Assembly (NCBI GenBank): GCA_964474685.1
Contig: CAYYTE010000054.1
Coordinates: 1-6,882 of the forward strand
Origin: UBA1737 sp964474685
GTDB lineage: Bacteria; Bacillota_I; Bacilli_A; ML615J-28; CAG-313
Length of the DNA: 6,882 bases
Reading direction: 5' to 3'
Part shown: one piece after another, positions 1-6,214 of the stretch
Layout of the letters: the number at the start of each line of letters is the position of its first letter
How positions within the stretch are numbered: the stretch's first letter is position 1
Made by a program: the position numbers and the translations under genes
The notes under the pieces: generated by a model
The model's database searches: none
Told to the model about the DNA's origin: nothing
What the model saw: only the letters and a program-made list of their open reading frames with translations

Positions 1-9
1 TTTTGAGTG

Positions 10-18
10 TGATATAAT
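10..18 (+). promoter_or_regulatory. Extended -10 promoter for the aph-aac unit
   Basis: TG at 10-11, one base, then a perfect TATAAT at 13-18 forms an extended -10 element. The -35 region would lie at or beyond the left edge of the window and cannot be judged. The expected start of transcription, near 25, leaves a leader of about 35 nt before the ribosome binding site AGGAGGT (47-53) and the ATG at 60. No other promoter is evident before the second gene, so both genes probably share this one. Confidence 0.6.
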
Positions 19-59
19 CTATCAATAGGTTAATATGTCTTGAGCTAGGAGGTATAGGC

Positions 60-809
60 ATGAAGTATATAGACAAAATTATCGTTCAAGAAAAAGATGC
101 TGTAGGTATGTCGGCGGCAGAAGTATATAAATGTCAAATTGAAGACCAGGTTGTATATTTAAAAAGGATTAATGAAATATACTCACGTACAACCTATAGT
201 GTCAAGCGAGAAGCTGAAGTAATGCAGTGGTTGGAAGGCATACTAAACGTTCCCAAAGTAATTGAATATGGTCAAAAAGAAAGTACAGAATATTTGATTA
301 TGAGCGAAATTGAGGGGAAAAGTATAGATGATTTTGCAGAGGATCCTATACAATACATAGCATACTTAGCAAATGCAATTAAGTTATTGCAATCCATTGA
401 TATCTCAAACTGTCCGTTTTCATCACAAATTGATATGAGATTGGAGGAACTGGATTATCTTTTGAAGAACGGTCTGGCAGATACTGATATATCTAATTGG
501 GAAGATTCAACGGAATTTACAGATCCACAAGAACTATATAAATGGCTCTGCGACAACAAGCCACATGAAGAGTTAGTGTTTTCACATGGCGATATCAGTA
601 ATTTGTTTATTTGCAACGATGAAATATATTTTTTTGATTTAGCAAGATGTGGAACTGCGGATAAATGGTTGGATATTTCAATGTGCGTCAGAGAAATTAG
701 AAATTTTTTTCACAATTCTGAATTCGAGAAACTGTTTTTTGAGATGTTGGGTATGGAGCCTAATTATGAAAAGATTAATTACTATTTGTTGCTTGATGAA
801 ATGTTTTAA
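60..809 (+). CDS. APH(3')-III-like aminoglycoside O-phosphotransferase with a shortened catalytic loop
   Basis: A 249-residue protein of the kinase-like aminoglycoside phosphotransferase family, which transfers phosphate from a nucleotide to the 3'-OH of drugs such as kanamycin. I recognise it by closeness to APH(3')-IIIa: GMSAAEVYK nucleotide loop (16-24), YLK with K35, TTYSVKRE with E51, WLEG, LLQSIDIS, LVFSHGD (catalytic D178), FDLARCG with metal-binding D193, ADKW, and the C-terminal LLDEMF that lines the drug pocket in this family. It is about 15 residues shorter than APH(3')-IIIa, mostly at the N-terminus. Oddly, HGD-I-S-N has only two residues between the catalytic Asp and the metal-binding Asn (N181), where the family has four; the N-to-D193 interval is also one residue short. 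The start is set by AGGAGGT six bases upstream. It is the first gene of a two-gene unit. Family assignment is firm; catalytic competence is uncertain. Confidence 0.88.
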   Translation: MKYIDKIIVQEKDAVGMSAAEVYKCQIEDQVVYLKRINEIYSRTTYSVKREAEVMQWLEGILNVPKVIEYGQKESTEYLIMSEIEGKSIDDFAEDPIQYIAYLANAIKLLQSIDISNCPFSSQIDMRLEELDYLLKNGLADTDISNWEDSTEFTDPQELYKWLCDNKPHEELVFSHGDISNLFICNDEIYFFDLARCGTADKWLDISMCVREIRNFFHNSEFEKLFFEMLGMEPNYEKINYYLLLDEMF

Positions 810-831
810 ATAAGAGTAAGGAGAGTTTGCT

Positions 832-1266
832 ATGGTAAAGAAGGCTAAAAAAGATGATATAACTGTTATTGCAGAATTAGCAGTCCAAATGTGGGATGTA
901 GATACTATACAAGAATTAATTGATGATATTTCCGATAATATGGCAAAAGAAGATGCTCAATATTTCATCAAGTATGTTGATAGTGAGCCGGTAGGATTTG
1001 CAGAATGCCAACTGAGATATGATTATGTAGAAGGTACGGATTCATCGCCGGTTGGATATTTAGAGGGGATTTTTGTAAAAGAGGAATTTCGTCACAGAGG
1101 TTTTGCAAAAGAAATATTGACGGAGTGCGAAAAATGGACAAAAGAAAAGGGATGTACGGAATTTGCTAGTGATTGCGAATTAGACAATGAAGATAGTTTG
1201 CATTTTCATATGGCTATGGGATTTATTGAAGCAGGCAGAATTATCTGCTTTAAGAAAGAGTTATAA
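832..1266 (+). CDS. AAC(6')-I-like aminoglycoside 6'-N-acetyltransferase (GNAT)
   Basis: A 144-residue single-domain GNAT protein, the usual length of the AAC(6')-I enzymes, which acetylate the 6'-amino group of aminoglycosides using acetyl-CoA in the cytoplasm. The stretch LRYDYVEGTDSSPVGYLEGI (61-80) is very like the drug-binding and strand-4 region of AAC(6')-I. The following RHRGFA (87-92) is the acetyl-CoA pyrophosphate-binding motif (R/Q-x-x-G-x-A). The later ASDCELDNEDSLHFH and MGF segments (112-131) also fit. AAGGAG at 818-823 precedes the ATG by eight bases, and the gap after the kinase gene is only 22 nt, so the two are very likely co-transcribed. No lesion is visible. The substrate is inferred; a housekeeping or other small-molecule acetyltransferase is possible but less likely. 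Confidence 0.85.
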   Translation: MVKKAKKDDITVIAELAVQMWDVDTIQELIDDISDNMAKEDAQYFIKYVDSEPVGFAECQLRYDYVEGTDSSPVGYLEGIFVKEEFRHRGFAKEILTECEKWTKEKGCTEFASDCELDNEDSLHFHMAMGFIEAGRIICFKKEL

Positions 1267-1287
1267 GTGAAGCGAACAAAATCTGCT

Positions 1288-1329
1288 AAATACCGCTGAA
1301 CGGAAAGGTTCTTCCGTTCGGCGGTATTT
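1288..1329. terminator. Strong hairpin, probable bidirectional terminator between convergent genes
   Basis: An 18-bp stem (1288-1305 with 1312-1329) is broken only by one T-G wobble and carries a 6-nt loop. The A-rich left foot and T-rich right foot give U-rich 3' ends on both strands, although no long U run follows. It sits 21 nt after the acetyltransferase stop and 12 nt from the stop of the minus-strand gene, the classical place for a shared terminator. Confidence 0.85.
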
Positions 1330-1341
1330 ATGATATAAGCA

Positions 1342-1740
1342 TTATTCTTTAGCAATCCGTTGCTTCTTCTTGGCTCTATTATACCGATTGCGAATCAGGT
1401 TTTTAGGAGCTTTGGTAACACGTTCTAATTCTACGATTGTATAGTAATCCTCGTCAATGTAGTAAAGGATATCATCATCGGTCAATTCCCTACCGTCCAG
1501 ATAGATAGGCACACGTTTTCTCCCGGCTTTTTTCAATGCCTTATCTTCCAGAATGGCAATTCGATTTGTAAGGGCAGTGATTTGTCTGGCTTGGCGTGTA
1601 TTCAGTTCGATCAGAATTCGCAGCTGCGTCTGGGGATTGGTTTCGATTGTGAGTTTCTGTTGCAGTTCCTTATCTGACATATTCTTGCGTAGGTTCCCGG
1701 AAGTGTCAGCGATATTGTTGTTATCTTGGTAACAATTCAT
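1342..1740 (-). CDS. Small coiled-coil / helix-turn-helix-like protein of unknown function
   Basis: A 132-residue protein I do not recognise. The frame stays open upstream to an ATG at 1785, but I chose the ATG at 1740 because a perfect AAGGAGGA (complement of 1751-1758) sits ten bases ahead of it; an internal Met 21 residues in is a weaker alternative. The middle (about residues 21-75) is rich in Leu/Ile/Glu/Gln/Arg and looks like an amphipathic, coiled-coil helix. The last 50 residues hold an acidic patch (ELTDDDILYYIDEDYY), then TIVELERVTKAPKNLIRNRY and a very basic tail (RAKKKQRIAKE). This resembles a HTH with recognition helix plus basic tail, so DNA binding is plausible but unproven. 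Base composition is richer in G+C than hsdR to its right. Inverted GTAACAA words flank its start and could be an operator. Confidence 0.72.
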   Translation of the reverse strand: MNCYQDNNNIADTSGNLRKNMSDKELQQKLTIETNPQTQLRILIELNTRQARQITALTNRIAILEDKALKKAGRKRVPIYLDGRELTDDDILYYIDEDYYTIVELERVTKAPKNLIRNRYNRAKKKQRIAKE

Positions 1741-1778
1741 AATTGGAAAATCCTCCTTCAAAATTATAAAAAAGAGTG

Positions 1779-1804
1779 GTAACAAATATGAGTTAATTTG
1801 TTAC
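1779..1804. repeat. 9-bp inverted repeat GTAACAAAT ... ATTTGTTAC
   Basis: A perfect inverted repeat (1779-1787 and 1796-1804) with an 8-base spacer. Runs of T follow within a few bases on both strands (TTTTTT at 1809-1814 on plus; TTTTTT opposite 1769-1774 on minus). It could therefore act as a weak bidirectional terminator, as an attenuator in front of the minus-strand gene (its ribosome site starts about 20 bases away), or as a protein-binding operator. A related repeat, TTGTTA-N6-TAACAA, lies at 1718-1735 across the start of that gene. Confidence 0.5.
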
Positions 1805-1882
1805 AAGGTTTTTTCAGTGAAAAACGGCTCAAAATTGGCACTTTTCAAAAAATAAATTTATGGATCTCTAAATCCACCTCTC

Positions 1883-4498
1883 ATGTGGTCGCCCAACGAA
1901 CTCTTAAAGATAGAAAAGCAGCGTGACATACTCTCGTACATCACACTGCAATTCTTTCACTTCAAAAAGGTTCCCTTAGAGCATTGCCCTTTAAAAGAGG
2001 CTTTTAATCAAATAAATAGATACCAAAGAGATTCATTTTGGGCAGGAAGTGGCTTATATGAATATGTGCAAATATTTGTAATATCAAATGGAACAAATAC
2101 AAAGTATTATTCAAATACTACAAGAGAAAGTCATATAAAAGAGCAACAACAAACAAGAAATAAAAGTAAAAAGACAAGTAACAGTTTTGAATTTACATCA
2201 TACTGGGCAGACGCTAATAACAAAGTAATATCTGATTTAGTTGATTTTACAAGAACATTCTTTTCAAAACATACAATATTAAATATATTAACGAAATATT
2301 GTGTATTCACATCAGAAGAGTTATTACTTGTTATGCGTCCGTATCAAATAGTTGCAACGGAAAGAATATTAAATAGAATAGAAGTTTCAACTAACTATAA
2401 GAAAATGGGAACTATTGAAGCAGGTGGTTATATATGGCATACAACTGGTTCAGGTAAAACTCTAACCTCATTTAAGACTGCACAACTTGCAAGTAATTTA
2501 GATTATATAGATAAAGTAATATTTGTAGTTGATAGAAAAGATTTAGATTATCAAACAATGAGAGAATATGACAGATTTGAAAAAGGTGCAGCAAATGGTA
2601 ATAGAAGTACAAAGATTCTTCAAAAACAACTTGAAGATGATACATCAAGAATTATTGTTACAACTATACAAAAATTAAGCGAATTTGTAAAAAGAAATAA
2701 TAATCACCCAGTATTTCAAAAACATTTAGTTTTAATATTTGATGAATGTCACCGTTCACAGTTTGGTGATATGCATAAAATGATAGTTAATAATTTTAAT
2801 AATTATCATTTGTTTGGCTTTACTGGAACTCCAATATTTGCTAAAAATGCTACAAATAAATCTAATCCAGATTTTTGTACAACTGAACAAGCATTTGGAG
2901 ATAAGTTACATACATATACCATTGTTGACGCAATAAATGATGGAAATGTTCTACCATTTAGAATTGACTATGTAAATACAGTTAAAAAGAAAGATGGAAT
3001 GACTGATAAAGAAGTTCAAGCAATAAATACAGAGGAAGCACTATCATCACACGAAAGGGTTAGCAAAATTGTTGAATACATTATAGAACATTTTGACCAA
3101 AAAACTAAGCGAAATTCTTTTTATGATTTAAAAGGACAAAGAGTAAACGGATTTAATTCTATGTTTGCAGTTGCTTCAATTCCAATGGCAAAAAAATATT
3201 ATTTAGAATTTAAAAAGCAACTTGAAGAAAAACATAAAGATTTAACTATTGCTACAATATATTCGTTTGCTGCAAATGAAGAAGATACATCAGATGGAAT
3301 ATTAGATGATGAGGGCTTTGAAACTTACTTATTGGATCAAAGTTCAAGAGAGTTTTTGGATTTTGCAATAGGAGAGTATAATAAAAAATTTAAAACAAAT
3401 TTTTCATCAGATGGTAATGGATTCCAAGATTACTATAAAGATTTATCAGATAAAGTTAAACATAGAGAGATAGACTTACTTATAGTAGTAAATATGTTTC
3501 TTACCGGTTTTGACGCCACAACCTTAAATACTTTATGGGTAGATAAAAATTTAAAACAACACGGTCTTATTCAGGCATATTCAAGAACTAATCGTATATT
3601 AAATTCAGTAAAATCCTATGGTAATATAGTTTGTTTTAGAGATTTACAACAACAAACGAATGACGCTATTGCTTTGTTTGGAGATAAAAATGCAACAGGT
3701 ATTGTTTTATTAAAATCTTATGAAGATTATTACTACGGTTATGAAGATGACAAAGGCAAGAAGCAGATAGGTTATGAAGAAAGAATTGCAATGTTACTTC
3801 AAAAGTACCCGTTAGGAGAACAAATAATAGGCGAACAAGCAAAAAAAGAATTTATTGTTGCGATGGGTAATATTTTGAGATTGAGGAATATATTATCTTC
3901 TTTTGATAAATTTAAAGGTAATGAAATACTTACTGATAGAGATTTCCAAGATTATATTGGTACTTATACTGACCTTTATGAAGAATTTAAACCTAATGCA
4001 GGAGATGGTGAAAGCATTAAAGATGACTTAGTATTTGAAATGGAATTAGTAAAGCAAGTTGAGGTAAACATTGACTATATTTTAATGTTAGTAGCAAAAT
4101 ATCATCAATCTAATTGTACTGATAAAGAAATATTAGGTTCTATTGATAAAGCAATAAAATCAAGTTTAACACTTCGCTCAAAGAAAGAACTTATTGATGG
4201 ATTTATCTCAAAAATAAATGCTAATACAGATGTAATGAAAGATTGGAGTAAATTTGTAAGAGAACAAGAAGAATCTGATTTGAAAAACTTAATATTAGAA
4301 GAAAATCTAAACGAAGAAGAAACAAGAAAATTTATTGAAAATTCTTTTAGAGATGGACAAGTTAAGACAACAGGAACCGATATAGAAAAGATTTTACCTC
4401 CTATGAGAAGATTTGGTGGTAGCAATAGAAACGAAAGAAAACAAACTATAATAGAAAGAATAATGAAATTCTTTGAAAAGTATTTTGGAATTGTTTAA
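1883..4498 (+). CDS. hsdR: Type I restriction enzyme HsdR, 5'-truncated: translocase intact, nuclease residues missing
   Basis: HsdR is the motor and nuclease subunit of type I restriction complexes (HsdR2-HsdM2-HsdS). Homology starts near residue 37 with LKEAFNQINRY, which contains the QxxxY motif (Q43, Y47). In EcoR124-type HsdR the nuclease Asp and ELK lie just before this point, so both are lost. The superfamily 2 motor is complete: Walker A HTTGSGKT (186-193), DECH (287-290), FTGTP (313-317), TGFD (541-544) and QAYSRTNR (564-571), followed by the helical C-terminal domain ending FFEKYFGIV. Family proteins are about 1,000 residues; this frame is 871, of which the first 36 look unrelated. 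The ATG at 1883 has no ribosome binding site and follows a stop at 1853, so expression is doubtful. No frameshift occurs in the remaining 830 codons, which suggests a recent truncation or a retained motor. No hsdM or hsdS is present. It is probably a 5'-truncated remnant; family assignment is firm. Confidence 0.9.
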   Translation: MWSPNELLKIEKQRDILSYITLQFFHFKKVPLEHCPLKEAFNQINRYQRDSFWAGSGLYEYVQIFVISNGTNTKYYSNTTRESHIKEQQQTRNKSKKTSNSFEFTSYWADANNKVISDLVDFTRTFFSKHTILNILTKYCVFTSEELLLVMRPYQIVATERILNRIEVSTNYKKMGTIEAGGYIWHTTGSGKTLTSFKTAQLASNLDYIDKVIFVVDRKDLDYQTMREYDRFEKGAANGNRSTKILQKQLEDDTSRIIVTTIQKLSEFVKRNNNHPVFQKHLVLIFDECHRSQFGDMHKMIVNNFNNYHLFGFTGTPIFAKNATNKSNPDFCTTEQAFGDKLHTYTIVDAINDGNVLPFRIDYVNTVKKKDGMTDKEVQAINTEEALSSHERVSKIVEYIIEHFDQKTKRNSFYDLKGQRVNGFNSMFAVASIPMAKKYYLEFKKQLEEKHKDLTIATIYSFAANEEDTSDGILDDEGFETYLLDQSSREFLDFAIGEYNKKFKTNFSSDGNGFQDYYKDLSDKVKHREIDLLIVVNMFLTGFDATTLNTLWVDKNLKQHGLIQAYSRTNRILNSVKSYGNIVCFRDLQQQTNDAIALFGDKNATGIVLLKSYEDYYYGYEDDKGKKQIGYEERIAMLLQKYPLGEQIIGEQAKKEFIVAMGNILRLRNILSSFDKFKGNEILTDRDFQDYIGTYTDLYEEFKPNAGDGESIKDDLVFEMELVKQVEVNIDYILMLVAKYHQSNCTDKEILGSIDKAIKSSLTLRSKKELIDGFISKINANTDVMKDWSKFVREQEESDLKNLILEENLNEEETRKFIENSFRDGQVKTTGTDIEKILPPMRRFGGSNRNERKQTIIERIMKFFEKYFGIV
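1985..1995. other. Probable recombination or insertion breakpoint inside hsdR
   Basis: The frame changes abruptly here from residues unlike any HsdR (MWSPNELLKIEK through HFKKVPLEHC) to conserved HsdR sequence (LKEAFNQ). Base composition changes too: the left side is visibly richer in G and C and in C-ending codons, while the right side is very AT-rich. I see no clear terminal inverted repeat or target duplication, so the kind of event is unknown. Confidence 0.6.
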
Positions 4499-4516
4499 TA
4501 TTATGGGGGTGAATAA

Positions 4517-5059
4517 ATGTCAGTGGATGGAAACACTATAAAAGAATTAGAAAAATTGTTAAAAGCACCATATATACTTTTAACTCTTGCTTTATGTAGT
4601 GGCTTATTGTTATTTTTACCAGATTTTATAGTAAAGAAAATGTATCTATTAGACTTCAGAGATAAATTCGGTGGAATAATAGGTGTTATATTTCTAATTA
4701 GCCTTTGTTTATTATTAACTTTACTATGTACTAAGATATATTCTTATGCACGAACAATTACGAAAAGAAAGAAAGACATAGCAAGAAGGAAAAAATATTT
4801 ATTAAAGTTAGAAGAAAACAAAGCAAAAGTAATAAAAAATTTATTAAAAGCACCAACACATACTATGCCAATGCAATATAATAATGGAGTTACAATGGAA
4901 CTTGTTAGTTATGGAGTGATTTCACAAGCCGGATCAACTCAGGCAATGGAGTTTGGTTATGATAATGAAATCATATTAAAATACTTTTTACAACCTTGGG
5001 TTGCAGAACTAATCAACAAAGATGAACAACTCAAAGAAAAATACAAGAAATCAAAATAG
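4517..5059 (+). CDS. sieB: SieB-family superinfection exclusion membrane protein
   Basis: A 180-residue inner-membrane protein matching the superinfection exclusion B family (P22/lambda SieB type), which blocks development of an incoming phage. Signs are the N-terminal LEKLLKAPYI segment, a first membrane helix (about 19-37, ending FLPDF), the short LLDFRDKFGG link (44-53) and a second membrane helix (about 53-72), followed by a strongly basic stretch (79-97, KRKKDIARRKK) that should keep the rest in the cytoplasm. The C-terminal soluble part (98-180) has the family pattern of a helix (LEENKAKVIKNLL), a central GVISQAG segment and a late LQPWVAELI motif. GGGGGTG at 4503-4509 precedes the ATG, and the gap to hsdR is 18 nt in the same direction, so both probably share a transcript. 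This suggests a small phage-defence cargo. The family call comes from architecture and motif memory; the mechanism in Firmicutes is inferred. Confidence 0.8.
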   Translation: MSVDGNTIKELEKLLKAPYILLTLALCSGLLLFLPDFIVKKMYLLDFRDKFGGIIGVIFLISLCLLLTLLCTKIYSYARTITKRKKDIARRKKYLLKLEENKAKVIKNLLKAPTHTMPMQYNNGVTMELVSYGVISQAGSTQAMEFGYDNEIILKYFLQPWVAELINKDEQLKEKYKKSK

Positions 5060-5080
5060 TCACTATGGTGGCTATTTTTT
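5054..5080 (+). terminator. Intrinsic terminator of the hsdR-sieB unit
   Basis: A 10-bp stem (5054-5063 with 5068-5077, one T-G wobble) with a TATG loop ends in a run of six T. It overlaps the sieB stop codon at 5057-5059. Confidence 0.85.
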
Positions 5081-5180
5081 ATGCTACGAATTACTGATTT
5101 ATAGTTTACGAAAGTGGCAAAATACTACACAAAAGTAAAAAATATTACATTTAATGGCAAAAATATTGCTTTTCGCATAA

Positions 5181-5214
5181 TTCGACAAAAATCGCAAAAA
5201 TAATGTTGTATAAT
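5181..5214 (+). promoter_or_regulatory. Candidate Spo0A-controlled promoter (0A box plus -10)
   Basis: TTCGACA at 5181-5187 is the exact complement of the Spo0A box TGTCGAA and contains TCGACA, one base from a -35 hexamer. A perfect TATAAT lies at 5209-5214, 21 nt away. Sigma-A promoters activated by Spo0A, such as Bacillus subtilis spoIIG, also have an overlong spacer with an 0A box over the -35 region. Whether it is used is an inference; a 7-base match can occur by chance. Confidence 0.4.
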
Positions 5215-5325
5215 GTAATCGTACATATAGCAATGCCAGGCTGTGTGATATATGAAATTAATTATAGTAGTTTTGATAATTAAATAAGGACAATTAAAAG
5301 AAATAATTAAGCAGTACATATTTCT

Positions 5326-5353
5326 TTGACAACAAAAGAAGAAGATATATTAC
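5326..5353 (+). promoter_or_regulatory. Candidate sigma-A promoter ahead of the leader
   Basis: A perfect TTGACA at 5326-5331 is followed after 16 nt by TATTAC (5348-5353), a moderate -10. A start near 5360 would place the structured leader (5371-5449) at the 5' end of the transcript. The weak -10 keeps confidence low. Confidence 0.35.
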
Positions 5354-5370
5354 TGGTTAATTTTTCATAA

Positions 5371-5449
5371 GAGGGAGCAATACCTTACGCTATTACTCGT
5401 ATAAAAATTAGGGCATTGATTTTTATAAGAAGTAGGAGTTGTTGCCCTT
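5371..5449 (+). promoter_or_regulatory. Leader RNA with possible H-type pseudoknot (riboswitch-like)
   Basis: An imperfect hairpin (5375-5382 with 5391-5398, one mismatch) is followed by a 9-bp A/U stem (5400-5408 with 5419-5427). Six bases of its loop, AGGGCA (5410-5415), are exactly complementary to TGCCCT at 5443-5448, just before an ATG at 5450. Loop lengths (1, 3 and 15 nt) are sterically good for an H-type pseudoknot. A possible ribosome binding site GGAG (5435-5438) lies in the long loop. I do not recognise a known riboswitch class. Confidence 0.4.
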
Positions 5450-5572
5450 ATGATTGTGAGAGTAGTTCTTATTTGTTTGTTAGAAATTGATAGAAGCGAT
5501 TATATTCATAAAGGGGTATCTTTCGCTCATAAACGTAAAAAAACAAGAAAATTAAATAATGCAGTTTTGATT

Positions 5573-5627
5573 GACGCTAATAGTTTGACTCAAAATATGA
5601 GTTTGACTATTGGCGTCTTTTCTTTTT
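5573..5627 (+). terminator. Strong intrinsic terminator (attenuator) upstream of the sigma-like gene
   Basis: A 12-bp stem (5573-5584 with 5606-5617, one T-G wobble) is capped by an inner ACTC/GAGT helix (5588-5591 with 5599-5602) and followed by TTTTCTTTTT. It stands about 75 nt before the ribosome binding site of the sigma-like gene, with no clear gene before it to end. It probably stops leader transcripts unless read-through is triggered. Confidence 0.82.
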
Positions 5628-5662
5628 GTGTAAAACTTTTTAGGTGCAGAAGCCCACCAAAG

Positions 5663-5689
5663 TTCAAGTTTAAACGAAAAAAACTTGAA
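5663..5689 (+). promoter_or_regulatory. Hairpin abutting the ribosome binding site of the sigma-like gene
   Basis: TTCAAGTTT (5663-5671) pairs perfectly with AAACTTGAA (5681-5689) around a 9-nt loop. Its foot is one base from GGAGG (5691-5695). It may stop transcripts from upstream occluding the site, or tune translation. Confidence 0.45.
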
Positions 5690-5703
5690 TGGAGGAAAGA
5701 AAG

Positions 5704-6186
5704 ATGGCAGAAAGCCCTAAAAGAAGAAAATGTAAGGATAACCCTTATACATTAAATCATATTGAAGAAAAAAATATTTATACAATTACATTTAAAGATG
5801 TTAAAGGACATATAAATAAAGTAGAAGTTAGTGAGGAAGTATACAGAGTTTTTGATAAGTTTGAACTACAAGATATTAAAGAATTGAATGAATATGATAG
5901 ACATATCGAACATTCAGAAATATTTGAAAACAACCTTGAATCAAGAGCAAAGGAAAAGCCTTCAAGTTTGGAAGATGAGATTATAAAGAAATCTACATTT
6001 GACGAACTAAAAAAAGCAATAGAATTATTGCCAGAGGTTCAAAAAAGAAGAATTAAAAAATATTATTTTGAAGATAAAACAGAGCAGCAAATAGCAGAAG
6101 AAGAAAATGCTACACAACAATCAGTACATATTATTTTGGAAAGAGCATTAGAAAATTTAAAAAAATATTTAAAAATTAAAATTTAG
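5704..6186 (+). CDS. Sigma-70 region 4-like HTH regulator of the mobile-element type
   Basis: A 160-residue protein. The N-terminal part (about 1-60, with NPYTLNHIEEKNIYTITFKD and a VSEEVYRVFDKFE segment) lacks sigma region 2. A charged middle (LNEYDRHIEHSE, 60-71) follows. The C-terminal part has the sigma region 4 pattern: ELLPEVQKRRIKKYYFEDKT (107-126), then QQIAEEENATQQSVHIILERALENLKKYL with HTH helices at about 127-150. Proteins of this make-up are often annotated as sigma-70 family factors and are common in clostridial conjugative or transposable elements near recombinase genes; that is family knowledge recalled, not a search. It more likely regulates element genes than replaces sigma-A. 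The start is the ATG at 5704, eight bases after GGAGG (5691-5695); an ATG at 5689 overlaps that site and is rejected. A terminator lies on each side of the gene, so it appears to be its own transcription unit. Confidence 0.78.
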   Translation: MAESPKRRKCKDNPYTLNHIEEKNIYTITFKDVKGHINKVEVSEEVYRVFDKFELQDIKELNEYDRHIEHSEIFENNLESRAKEKPSSLEDEIIKKSTFDELKKAIELLPEVQKRRIKKYYFEDKTEQQIAEEENATQQSVHIILERALENLKKYLKIKI

Positions 6187-6214
6187 TGTCTGTTATTTTG
6201 CATTTTAGTGAGGA

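Larger units (their letters stand above)
5081..5703 (+). other. Long regulatory stretch without a convincing gene
   Basis: About 620 bases lie between sieB and the sigma-like gene. They contain a Spo0A-box promoter candidate, a second -35/-10 candidate, a pseudoknot-forming leader, one strong terminator and a hairpin touching the next ribosome binding site (5663-5689). Direct repeats TGGCAAAATA (5115) and TGGCAAAAATA (5155), and other CAAAAAT words near 5186-5201, precede the first promoter and could be binding sites. An open frame at 5450-5755 is discussed as a possible leader but is not called a gene. Confidence 0.6.

Noticed and set aside
1860..1990. Truncated gene end on the minus strand, finishing in GGFRDP
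   Set aside because: The frame is closed by a stop about 34 codons earlier and has no ribosome site, so it is not the tail of a longer gene cut at the hsdR junction.
4105..4425. Open frame of 106 codons on the minus strand
   Set aside because: It lies entirely inside conserved hsdR coding sequence, has no ribosome binding site and gives a low-complexity Ser/Phe/Ile protein typical of an antisense shadow.
5233..5283. 16-codon frame (MPGCVIYEINYSSFDN) after the Spo0A-type promoter
   Set aside because: No ribosome binding site upstream and too short to support as coding.
5125..5319. Open frame of 64 codons on the minus strand
   Set aside because: No ribosome site, Phe/Ile/Tyr-rich translation expected from AT-rich DNA, and it covers the promoter candidates of the plus strand.
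5450..5755. A 101-codon plus-strand frame as a real gene
   Set aside because: It contains a strong terminator hairpin, overlaps the sigma-like gene out of frame, and its translation shows no domain. Kept only as a possible regulatory leader.
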